Shown here: piece after piece, positions 1 through 5,589 of the stretch
How positions within the stretch are numbered: position 1 is the first letter of the stretch
Layout of the letters: each line of letters starts with the position of its first letter
Assembly (NCBI GenBank): GCA_035622175.1
Contig: DASPVV010000126.1
Location: 1 to 15,823, forward strand
Reading direction: 5' to 3'
Length of the DNA: 15,823 nt
Origin: JAFAGX01 sp035622175
GTDB taxonomy: Bacteria > Acidobacteriota > Terriglobia > Terriglobales > Acidobacteriaceae
Notes under the pieces: generated by a model
What the model saw: the letters and a program-made list of their open reading frames with translations, nothing else
Databases searched by the model: none
What the model was told of the DNA's origin: nothing
Position numbers and translations under genes: made by a program

Positions 1-1
1 C

Positions 2-1606
2 CATCCCGACGACCTAAAACACCTCCGAGACGAGCGTAGAGACAGACTCTTGCGTGGAGTCCCATTCGATCTGGAGTTTCGCGCTTTGTTCAAGAGCGGA
101 CAGTATCGCTGGCAGCTCATGCAGTACAATCCGCTAAACGACGAATCCGGTCAGATCATCCGCTGGTACTGTACGGCTACCGACATCGACGACCGCAAGC
201 GCGCAGAGCAGAAGCTAAAACAAAGTGAGGAAGAACTTCGCACGATCACCGATACGATTCGCCAACCCATTGTAGTCCTGGCGCCGGATGGCACGCTGCA
301 GTACGCAAATCGAGTTGCGCTGGACAATTGCGGACTCACAATGGAGGAGGTGAAAAGTAAGGGATTCATAGCGCACGTTTGCCATCCCGATGATGTGGAT
401 CGCGCGGTCGACGAGCGTAAGGCGGGATTATCGAAGGGAATTGCGTTCGATTCTGAAATGCGCACGTTGTTCAAGAGCGGGCAGTATCGCTGGCAACTGG
501 TTCAATATGACCCTTTGAAAGACCGGTCCGGCACGGTTATCCGCTGGTACGTTACCGCAACCGACATCGATGACCGCAAGAGGACGGAAGAGCGACTTCA
601 CAATGAAAACCTCGTACTACGGGAGGAAATCGATCGCTCTTCGATGTTTGAGGAAATTGTCGGTTCCTCGAAACCCATGAGCCAGCTGCTTAAAAAGGTG
701 GAGAAGGTCGCACCTTCTGACTCGACAGTTCTCATTCTGGGCGAAACTGGAACCGGAAAAGAACTGATAGCGCGTGCATTGCATCGGAGATCCAAACGCG
801 CAAGCCGAGCCTTCGTAAAGGTTAATTGTGCTGCGATTCCGCAATCGCTGATTGCTTCCGAGCTTTTCGGGCACGAAAAGGGAGCCTTCACCGGCGCACT
901 GCAACGGCGGGTGGGGAGGTTTGAAGCTGCTAATGGCGGCACACTGTTTCTCGACGAAATCGGCGAACTCCCGATGGAGACACAGATTGCGCTATTGCGG
1001 GTATTGCAGGAGAAGGAATTTGAGAGAGTCGGAAGTAATCACCCGATCTCAGTCGATGTCCGGGTGATAGCGGCAACGAATCGCGATCTGCAGGCTACCG
1101 TGGCGGCGGGAACCTTCCGCCAGGATCTATTTTTCAGATTGAACGTCTTTCCGATCCGAGTTCCTTCACTACGCGAGCGAGTGGCTGACATTCCGTTGCT
1201 GGTAGAGTACTTCGTCGGGCGTTTTGCCAAAGAGTCCAGCAAGAGTATCCGCCATATCGCCAAGGAAACGCTGGCGCAGTTACAAGCCTACCATTGGCCG
1301 GGAAATATTCGCGAGTTGCAGAACGTTCTGGAACGTGCAGTAATCCTCAGTGAATCCGACACCTTTGTTGTTGATGACAGTTGGCTAAGCAGCGAATCGG
1401 AAGACTCGTCTGCGCACGAGGGGCTTTCGGCGTCGGAGGATCGTGAAGCGGAAATAATCAAAGCTATTCTCGCTGAGACCCACGGAAGAATATCCGGACC
1501 TTTCGGCGCAGCCGCGAAACTCGGGATGCCACGCCAGACGTTGGAATCGAGGCTCCGTCGGTTGGGCATCGACAAGTCCGCCCAAAAGCGATCTACCTCT
1601 AATTAA
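2..1606 (+). CDS. Sigma-54-dependent transcriptional activator, tandem PAS sensors (5' end outside window)
   Basis: This protein would activate RNA polymerase carrying sigma-54 in response to a signal sensed by PAS domains. The frame is open from the window edge (HPDDLKHLRDER...), so the true start lies upstream; 534 codons are visible. Seen in order: the end of one PAS/PAC unit, a second PAS/PAC unit nearly identical to it (FKSGQYRWQL and ATDIDDRKR occur in both), a short coiled linker, then the AAA+ domain with Walker A GETGTGKE (nt 740-763), the sigma-54-contacting GAFTGA loop (nt 881-898), Walker B LFLDE near nt 944-958, FRQDLFFRLNVF and WPGNIRELQNVLERAV. The last ~40 residues form a Fis-type HTH. 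No receiver domain is visible, so control is probably by ligand, redox or a partner kinase through PAS. It lies directly upstream of five sigma-54 promoter cassettes and is the natural candidate for their activator (inference). Confidence 0.95.
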   Translation, partial: HPDDLKHLRDERRDRLLRGVPFDLEFRALFKSGQYRWQLMQYNPLNDESGQIIRWYCTATDIDDRKRAEQKLKQSEEELRTITDTIRQPIVVLAPDGTLQYANRVALDNCGLTMEEVKSKGFIAHVCHPDDVDRAVDERKAGLSKGIAFDSEMRTLFKSGQYRWQLVQYDPLKDRSGTVIRWYVTATDIDDRKRTEERLHNENLVLREEIDRSSMFEEIVGSSKPMSQLLKKVEKVAPSDSTVLILGETGTGKELIARALHRRSKRASRAFVKVNCAAIPQSLIASELFGHEKGAFTGALQRRVGRFEAANGGTLFLDEIGELPMETQIALLRVLQEKEFERVGSNHPISVDVRVIAATNRDLQATVAAGTFRQDLFFRLNVFPIRVPSLRERVADIPLLVEYFVGRFAKESSKSIRHIAKETLAQLQAYHWPGNIRELQNVLERAVILSESDTFVVDDSWLSSESEDSSAHEGLSASEDREAEIIKAILAETHGRISGPFGAAAKLGMPRQTLESRLRRLGIDKSAQKRSTSN

Positions 1607-1620
1607 TCTCATCCCAGTGA

Positions 1621-1758
1621 TCCCGCTCACCGTTCGTCATTTTTTGCTGAGCATACGCCGCCATTCTGCTGATCACTATCCTTTCCCTTCATCGGCTTCC
1701 GGTTGGCGATTTGGTTGCACTCTTCTCTTGCGTCGGTGTTCGACAAAGGAGAACGACA
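1621..1758 (+). repeat. Promoter-leader cassette, copy 1
   Basis: First of five related non-coding cassettes. It holds the upstream box GTTCGTCAT...GCTGAGC at 1632-1652, a T/C-rich spacer, the sigma-54 core at 1704-1719, the leader segment CTCTTGCGTCGGTGTTC, and the ribosome binding site AAAGGAG at 1745-1751. The box starts 127 nt before the start codon. The box is preceded by GCTCAC and ends in TGAGC, giving an imperfect inverted GCTCA/TGAGC pair typical in form of an activator site. It begins 15 nt after the sigma-54 activator stop codon. Confidence 0.85.
1704..1719 (+). promoter_or_regulatory. Sigma-54 promoter core (-24/-12), copy 1
   Basis: TGGCGATTTGGTTGCA matches the RpoN consensus TGGCACG-N4-TTGCW with the invariant GG and GC at the correct spacing. 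Transcription is predicted to start about 1729-1731, giving a leader of about 30 nt before the ATG at 1759. Confidence 0.8.
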
Positions 1759-1953
1759 ATGGCACAAACGGTAGCATTAGAGATTGTCTGGCGGAATCCG
1801 AGACCACCTCAACGTCGGCAACGCTGGGAGCATATCAAGCACGATTCAGGAGCGGCTCATTATATGGTCCAGGAATTGGTTTCCACAGCCGCGGGATCAT
1901 TCTGGGCCACTACATCTAGCCTGGAAATAGTCCACGGTGGCCGAGCTGCATAG
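1759..1953 (+). CDS. Small protein of unknown function (64 aa)
   Basis: The ATG sits exactly at the cassette start position, 7 nt after AAAGGAG, so an upstream in-frame ATG inside the cassette is not needed. The product begins MAQTVALEIVWRNPRP, has a basic middle (RPPQRRQRW), and contains HDSGAAHYMVQELV and a C-terminal SLEIVHGG. There is no signal peptide and no membrane segment. I do not recognise the family. It is the only gene directly following cassette 1 and is probably monocistronic. Support comes from the promoter, ribosome binding site and start agreement rather than homology. Confidence 0.6.
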   Translation: MAQTVALEIVWRNPRPPQRRQRWEHIKHDSGAAHYMVQELVSTAAGSFWATTSSLEIVHGGRAA

Positions 1954-2214
1954 TGCTTCGCTGGTGGCAGCGCAAAAGAGCGAGCTCACCTGGACACAAT
2001 CTGATGTTTTTCACATTGATAGCTTGCCCGTCTTTGAATATGTTATTGATCCTCGGTGCAATCGGTAATAGCCGGCGCACAGGAACAGGCAGCGGAACGA
2101 CAATCCCTGCCGCGGCTTCCCGAACTATTTCATTGAACCCGTTCGACGCGCAAGCCGGTCGCCATTGGTGCCTTTGGCACGAGTCATTCGCATTTGCAAG
2201 TGTTGGAGAGTGGA
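1954..2214. other. Intergenic stretch with no convincing gene
   Basis: About 260 nt between the 64-aa gene and cassette 2. A GTG at 1953 overlapping the previous stop opens a 101-codon frame, but that frame runs through the upstream box of cassette 2 and its protein lacks recognisable motifs apart from a short hydrophobic run. It may be a decayed gene. No terminator hairpin with a T-tract was seen. Confidence 0.4.
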
Positions 2215-2353
2215 CTCTTGCTGAGGGTTCGTCATTTCCTGCTGAGCATGTGGCGTGATTTCGGTGCTCACCGTCTTTACTTTCAATGGTTTTTGGATGG
2301 CAAGCCGGTTGCATTGTTCTCTTGCGTCGGTGATCAAGAAACTAAGGACCACG
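2215..2353 (+). repeat. Promoter-leader cassette, copy 2
   Basis: Contains CTCTTGCTGAG, the upstream box at 2227-2247 (GTTCGTCAT...GCTGAGC with two T to C changes in the T-run), GTGCTCA at 2264-2270, the sigma-54 core at 2298-2313 and the leader CTCTTGCGTCGGTGATCAAGAA. The ribosome binding site part is degenerate (CTAAGGACCACG instead of AAAGGAGAACGACA). The box-to-start-position distance is again 127 nt. Confidence 0.85.
2298..2313 (+). promoter_or_regulatory. Sigma-54 promoter core (-24/-12), copy 2
   Basis: TGGCAAGCCGGTTGCA has the RpoN GG and GC elements at exact spacing, 56 nt before the cassette start-codon position. It is predicted to transcribe the three small genes at 2389-3225. Confidence 0.8.
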
Positions 2354-2392
2354 ATGAACTTAGTACGCCAAGAAATGATGGTGGGCCAATGA
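2354..2392 (+). CDS. Possible 12-codon leader ORF
   Basis: An ATG at the canonical cassette start position opens MNLVRQEMMVGQ and stops with TGA at 2390-2392. This stop overlaps the ATG of the zinc-ribbon gene as ATGA, the usual geometry of translational coupling. It could be a leader peptide or the remnant of a start displaced by mutation. Only position and overlap support it. Confidence 0.35.
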   Translation: MNLVRQEMMVGQ

Positions 2393-2583
2393 GCCAAGGA
2401 TCAAGCTGGAATCCGCTAGACGGTTACGGAGAATCCCTGCACTCTTCGGAAGTGGTTAACGCCCGCGAACTCAAATTCTGCGAAGGCTGTGGAGTATTGC
2501 TTGTTCGCTTGCGGGGGTCGAAGGCACAGTTTTGTCCTGACTGTCAGGCACCGGCAGAGATTGCCCCGGAGAGAATGCAATGA
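2389..2583 (+). CDS. Small zinc-ribbon protein (64 aa)
   Basis: The product begins MSQGSSWNPLDG and carries two CxxC knuckles, CEGC and CPDC, about 20 residues apart (residues ~33-54), the pattern of a zinc ribbon that binds one metal ion. No other domain is visible. It might bind nucleic acid or a protein partner; I cannot name a target. Its start overlaps the stop of the 12-codon ORF and its stop overlaps the next gene's ATG by 4 nt, so three reading frames are chained by ATGA junctions. Confidence 0.75.
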   Translation: MSQGSSWNPLDGYGESLHSSEVVNARELKFCEGCGVLLVRLRGSKAQFCPDCQAPAEIAPERMQ

Positions 2584-2798
2584 AGACACCTTCAAATAAA
2601 CGTGATGCCGCATCGCTGTTTGCACACAACCGTTCGTATGCCAATCTGTACCAAGCCGTGATTCTCCGTGCTGTGCAGGACTTGGCGCAGAAACAACACC
2701 AGGACGAAGCCCGCGCATGGCTGCTTTCTTCTGAATCTGATTACGCCTTCGCCACGGCAGGAATTAGCCCGGATAGCATACGCCAGCAAATGATGTAG
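2580..2798 (+). CDS. Small cytoplasmic protein of unknown function (72 aa)
   Basis: Starts at the ATGA overlap with the zinc-ribbon stop. The product is helical in character and soluble, with FAHNRSYANLYQAVILRAVQDLA followed by EARAWLLSSESDYAFATAG and ISPDSIR. The segment AWLL...DYAF...AGISPDSIR resembles small phage- or regulator-type proteins in which an aspartate-rich loop precedes a short recognition-like helix, but I cannot assign a named family. Translational coupling with a zinc-ribbon protein suggests that the two act together. Confidence 0.7.
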   Translation: MKTPSNKRDAASLFAHNRSYANLYQAVILRAVQDLAQKQHQDEARAWLLSSESDYAFATAGISPDSIRQQMM

Positions 2799-2847
2799 AT
2801 CGATGAGAAGAACTAGAGCTCGGCAAGAACAAACGGGAGGAACCACT

Positions 2848-3225
2848 ATGCTGAAGTTAGTGGGTATTTTGTGTATTTGCCTGACAGCCTTTCAAGCTTT
2901 TTCCCAGTCCACATCGAAGTATCAAGTGGGCACGATCACTGAGGTTAAGATTCATCGGAGTGCCGAGAAAGTTGGGGCTTCAGACGCCGCCAGCTATGAC
3001 GTATCCGTCAAAGTGGGCAACACGGTTTATGTGGTGCTCTATACCCCTCCACTACGCGAGGAAACTGTGAAATACGTTGCTGGCCGCGACCTGCTGGTGC
3101 TCGTGGGCAAAAGCACAATTCGATACAACGATATATTAGGACAATCGCATGAGGTGCCTATAGAAAGCCAAAGACCTGCCGCAAATCCCAGCGGGGCTGA
3201 ACCGGTTTCCCGCGGGGCACAATAA
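2848..3225 (+). CDS. Secreted small protein of unknown function (125 aa)
   Basis: The ATG at 2848 follows GGGAGG at 2835-2840, which decides the start over an upstream in-frame ATG at 2803. An N-terminal signal peptide is clear (MLKLVGILCICLTAFQAFSQ, cleavage probably after FSQ or AFS). The mature part is beta-rich with YQVGTITEVKIH, SYDVSVKVGNTVYVVLYTPP and KYVAGRDLLVLVGKSTIRYN, then a proline-rich tail. The fold looks like a small periplasmic beta-barrel or OB-like domain. Function is unknown. It is the last gene of the cassette 2 cluster, 49 nt after the 72-aa gene. Confidence 0.85.
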   Translation: MLKLVGILCICLTAFQAFSQSTSKYQVGTITEVKIHRSAEKVGASDAASYDVSVKVGNTVYVVLYTPPLREETVKYVAGRDLLVLVGKSTIRYNDILGQSHEVPIESQRPAANPSGAEPVSRGAQ

Positions 3226-3428
3226 ATACTTGACGTTTTCCCTAAACAAAAGCCAGCCGCCACCCTTCAACAGCCCCTTGCGCGACCATTCTTCACGGTT
3301 GAGTGCTCACCCACAGTTATAAGAAGGTATTACCAATCCCATAGGCTAATTGTTCGGGACCCATCGTCGTTGCGTAATTAGCTTTGCGCTGAATGCGCTG
3401 CTACGCGTGCAGAAAAGCGTCTGCTTGC
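3226..3428. other. Intergenic stretch, no gene seen
   Basis: About 200 nt between the secreted-protein stop and cassette 3. A TTGACG occurs at 3231-3236, but I see no matching -10 element at good spacing. No hairpin with a T-tract was seen. Nothing in it supports a gene. Confidence 0.4.
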
Positions 3429-3567
3429 CTCTTGCTCACGGTTCGTCATTTTTTGCTGAGCCGCGCCCTGTTTCCAGATAAGCACTTTATTTCCTTTCAG
3501 CAGTTTCCGAATGGAGAACTGGTTGCATTGTTCTCTTGCGTCGGTGATCAAGAAAAGGAGAACGACA
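3429..3567 (+). repeat. Promoter-leader cassette, copy 3 (start codon lost)
   Basis: Contains CTCTTGCTCAC, the upstream box at 3441-3461, the CTTTCAGCAG spacer, the sigma-54 core at 3512-3527, CTCTTGCGTCGGTGATCAAG and the ribosome binding site AAAAGGAG at 3553-3560 followed by AACGACA. At the canonical start position (3568, again 127 nt from the box) the sequence is GCT instead of ATG, followed by TAG in another frame. The intact ribosome binding site therefore has no start codon, and the gene starts 83 nt later. Confidence 0.85.
3512..3527 (+). promoter_or_regulatory. Sigma-54 promoter core (-24/-12), copy 3
   Basis: TGGAGAACTGGTTGCA keeps the GG and TTGCA elements at the exact spacing; C4 of the consensus is replaced by A. 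It is predicted to drive the envelope protein gene at 3651. Confidence 0.75.
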
Positions 3568-3595
3568 GCTAGTTGCCGGCAGGACAAAACGCAGA

Positions 3596-3625
3596 GTACG
3601 TGGGAGCGAACCTGCTCCCATGTAC
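3596..3625 (+). promoter_or_regulatory. 12-bp RNA hairpin in the 5' leader
   Basis: The arms 3596-3607 (GTACGTGGGAGC) and 3614-3625 (GCTCCCATGTAC) pair over 12 positions with one G-U pair and a 6-nt loop (GAACCT). It lies between cassette 3 and the start codon at 3651 and is not followed by a T-tract, so it is not a typical intrinsic terminator. It may stabilise the messenger or affect initiation. Only the structure is seen; the role is inferred. Confidence 0.6.
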
Positions 3626-3650
3626 TCACAGACGACAAGGATCAAGACGC

Positions 3651-4658
3651 ATGTTGAGCTTAACCCGAATTCATTTAGCAATTGCGCTCGCAATGACATT
3701 GATCGTTCCCACTTGCTTGTTCGGACAGAGTACAAAGCCAGATTCTCAGTCCGCAACCATCATCGGCACGGTAATAGACGTCAATGGTGATCCCGTACCC
3801 AATGCCAAGGTTGAACTGAAAAGCGTGGGCGGCAGTGATCCTCGCATCGTGACTACATCGGAACGCGGAGCCTTCGAGTTTGACAAGGTACCTTCAGGAA
3901 TTTCGTACGAGATCACGATTACTGCCCAGGATTTCGGCGATTGGAAATCGTCGAGCATCACGCTCGAACCAGGGCAGTTCAAGATCGTGACTGGAGTTCA
4001 ACTGCAGATTCGACCCGAGGTCACTGAGGTCCAAGTCCGGGACCCGCTGGAGGTGGCGAGGGAGCAATTGAAGGCTGAGGAGCATCAACGGGTCTTGGGC
4101 TTCGTCCCGAATTTCTACGTCACGTATGAAAAGGATCCTGCACCTCTTACTACGAGGATGAAATTTCAGCTTGCGCTGAAAACGTCTACAGATCCGATTA
4201 CTGCTGCTGGAGTTCTTGGCTACGCTGGTATCCGACAGGCGGCAAATAGTCCAAAGTTCGGTCAAGGGTGGGGCGCCTTCGGTGAGCGCTTCGGCGCCAC
4301 TGCGGCTGATGCTTTCTCCGACATTATGATCGGCGGCGCCATACTGCCCTCCTTGCTCCATCAAGATCCTCGTTACTTTTACCAAGGGACCGGTACAACC
4401 GGCTCTCGAATCCGGCATGCGATATTCAGCCCCTTCGTTGCGAGAGGCGATAACGGAAGCTGGCAACCGAACTACTCGAGCATCGGGGGAGATCTCGCGT
4501 CGTCCGCCCTCTCGAATCTTTATTTTCCCCAAGCGAATCGTGGCGTCGGCCTTGTCTTCGGGAATTTCGCAATCGGTACCGCAGAACGGATCGGCGCCAG
4601 CCTTGCTCAAGAGTTCATCATCGGCAAGTTTACCAAGAGGCGTGGTCACATGGAGTGA
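3651..4658 (+). CDS. Secreted envelope protein with N-terminal carboxypeptidase-regulatory-like domain
   Basis: 335 aa from the ATG at 3651, preceded by AAGG at 3637-3640. A signal peptide (IHLAIALAMTLIVPTCLFGQ) is followed at about residues 35-110 by a carboxypeptidase-regulatory-like (CarboxypepD_reg/Cna-B type) beta-sandwich: IIGTVIDVNGDPVPNAKVEL, GAFEFDKVPSG. The remaining ~220 residues are an unrecognised domain with RVLGFVPNFYVTYE, FGERFGA, ILPSLLHQDPRYFYQGTGT and QPNYSSIGG. Every one of these blocks recurs in the - strand protein at 14621-15676, so the two are paralogs. Repeated glycine/alanine-rich segments near the C-terminus could insert in or line a membrane. It probably acts in the periplasm or outer membrane; function unknown. 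Expression is presumably from the sigma-54 core at 3512. Confidence 0.9.
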   Translation: MLSLTRIHLAIALAMTLIVPTCLFGQSTKPDSQSATIIGTVIDVNGDPVPNAKVELKSVGGSDPRIVTTSERGAFEFDKVPSGISYEITITAQDFGDWKSSSITLEPGQFKIVTGVQLQIRPEVTEVQVRDPLEVAREQLKAEEHQRVLGFVPNFYVTYEKDPAPLTTRMKFQLALKTSTDPITAAGVLGYAGIRQAANSPKFGQGWGAFGERFGATAADAFSDIMIGGAILPSLLHQDPRYFYQGTGTTGSRIRHAIFSPFVARGDNGSWQPNYSSIGGDLASSALSNLYFPQANRGVGLVFGNFAIGTAERIGASLAQEFIIGKFTKRRGHME

Positions 4659-4743
4659 CGCTCTTAAACCAACGCGAGGCGAACGTATCTAATGATTCTG
4701 CCCCAATCCCACCTCAATTGCCCGCCATTAACCCTACCATTCC

Positions 4744-4771
4744 AGCCCGGGTCGCAAGGCCCGGGCTCCAG
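4744..4771. repeat. GC-rich palindrome, possible dispersed repeat
   Basis: AGCCCGGG (4744-4751) and CCCGGGCT (4760-4767) form a perfect 8-bp stem with an 8-nt loop, 86 nt after the envelope-protein stop. No T-tract follows. GGCCCGGGCTCCAG at 4758-4771 matches the reverse complement of 6442-6455 at 13 of 14 positions, which suggests a REP-like dispersed element. It could act as a 3'-end stabiliser or a Rho-assisted terminator. Confidence 0.55.
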
Positions 4772-4861
4772 TCTTCTCACGGGTTCCATTTGTGGGAGTG
4801 AGAAATGAGCGGCATCAACAAATGCTGCCAGAATCGACCCACCTCTATCCGTCACCTCTGG

Positions 4862-5002
4862 CTCTTGCTCACCGTTCGTCATTCTTGCTGAACGCTGCGT
4901 CGCGATTCCGGGGCTCGCTTTCCTTCCTTTCAGCGGTTTCCGGAATGGCGAGCCAGTTGCACTGTTCTCTTACGTCGGTGTTCAACCGAAAGGAGAACGA
5001 CA
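4862..5002 (+). repeat. Promoter-leader cassette, copy 4
   Basis: Contains CTCTTGCTCACC, the upstream box at 4874-4893 (one T shorter, ending GCTGAAC), CTTCCTTTCAGCGG, the sigma-54 core at 4946-4961, CTCTTACGTCGGTGTTCAA and AAAGGAGAACGACA. The box-to-start distance is 129 nt, the only copy that is not 127. The stretch between the palindrome at 4744-4771 and this cassette holds nothing recognisable. Confidence 0.85.
4946..4961 (+). promoter_or_regulatory. Sigma-54 promoter core (-24/-12), copy 4
   Basis: TGGCGAGCCAGTTGCA has the RpoN GG and GC elements at exact spacing and lies 57 nt before the cassette ATG. It is predicted to transcribe the sigma-like gene and the broken protease gene. Confidence 0.8.
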
Positions 5003-5080
5003 ATGCGCCTTTCAGTTGATTTTGTATGGATCGCAGGAGGTAAGCACCATGACTCCACAATTTATTCAGCCCGAACATAA
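5003..5080 (+). CDS. Possible 25-codon leader ORF
   Basis: The canonical cassette ATG, with its strong AAAGGAG ribosome binding site, opens MRLSVDFVWIAGGKHHDS... and stops at 5078-5080. It overlaps the beginning of the sigma-like gene (ATG 5049) in a different frame. Ribosomes translating it would run over the AGGAGG site and the start codon of the downstream gene, so it may modulate or couple translation. No conserved protein features are visible. Confidence 0.35.
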   Translation: MRLSVDFVWIAGGKHHDSTIYSART

Positions 5081-5582
5081 CAGCGTCGATGTCGAACTCG
5101 ATCAACTTACTTATTCCGCGTACTTGCTGACGCTTGATCCGGGTGTGGCCCTTTCGGTCGTGATGGAAGCGGTCGACACACCAATAGAGGATTTTGCTTC
5201 GCGCGACGGACTGCTCCGACGCACGATCGAAATATCGTTAGCGCAGTTGCGGCTCGATGCCTCCGCGGCGTCGGACCGGGAATCCTCGGCCGTTGAGGCT
5301 TTGCTGTATAGCGACTCCAACCCTGCGACGTCAAAGCTGGCTCTCTTTTTGAAAGAACAAACGAATAGTAATCCGATCCTGCTTCTCGATTCGGGCGCGC
5401 GTATTGCCTTCGTTTTACATCACGTGCTCGGCTACAGCATTAACCGAGGCGCAGCAATGGCGCAGATTAGCGAGAAGGAGTACCTCACACAGCTGCGAAA
5501 AGCTTACCTGCAGCTAGCTTCGCTCCAACTGGGAGCGTCTGCGACCGCCGGCTATATGCTCGGGCAGGTCGCGCTGGCATAG
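5049..5582 (+). CDS. Degenerate ECF-sigma-factor-like protein
   Basis: 177 aa. The start at 5049 is fixed by AGGAGG at 5035-5040. The N-terminal part (LDQLTYSAYLLTLDPGVALSVVMEAVD in pieces, residues ~18-43) has the rhythm of sigma region 2.1-2.2 (Y.LTGD...AEDLVQEA). Residues ~117-155, with ARIAFVLHHVLGYS, AAMAQISEKEY and LRKAYLQL, resemble the region 4 helix-turn-helix of ECF sigma factors. The aromatic and basic residues of regions 2.3-2.4 used for promoter melting are not evident, so it may no longer act as a real sigma factor; it could be a decoy, adaptor or anti-sigma partner. It is the first main gene behind cassette 4, 7 nt ahead of the zinc-finger/M48 gene. The assignment rests on pattern recognition and needs profile confirmation. 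Confidence 0.6.
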   Translation: MTPQFIQPEHNSVDVELDQLTYSAYLLTLDPGVALSVVMEAVDTPIEDFASRDGLLRRTIEISLAQLRLDASAASDRESSAVEALLYSDSNPATSKLALFLKEQTNSNPILLLDSGARIAFVLHHVLGYSINRGAAMAQISEKEYLTQLRKAYLQLASLQLGASATAGYMLGQVALA

Positions 5583-5589
5583 AGGAAAT

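Noticed and set aside
1953..2258. 101-codon frame starting with GTG overlapping the 64-aa gene stop
   Set aside because: It continues into the upstream box of cassette 2, lacks a ribosome binding site and has no recognisable domain.
4744..4767. Palindrome as an intrinsic terminator
   Set aside because: The stem is strong but no T-rich tract follows it; kept only as a palindromic repeat.
4792..5019. 75-codon frame across cassette 4
   Set aside because: It runs through the repeat element; similar frames appear in other cassettes as a by-product of the repeat.
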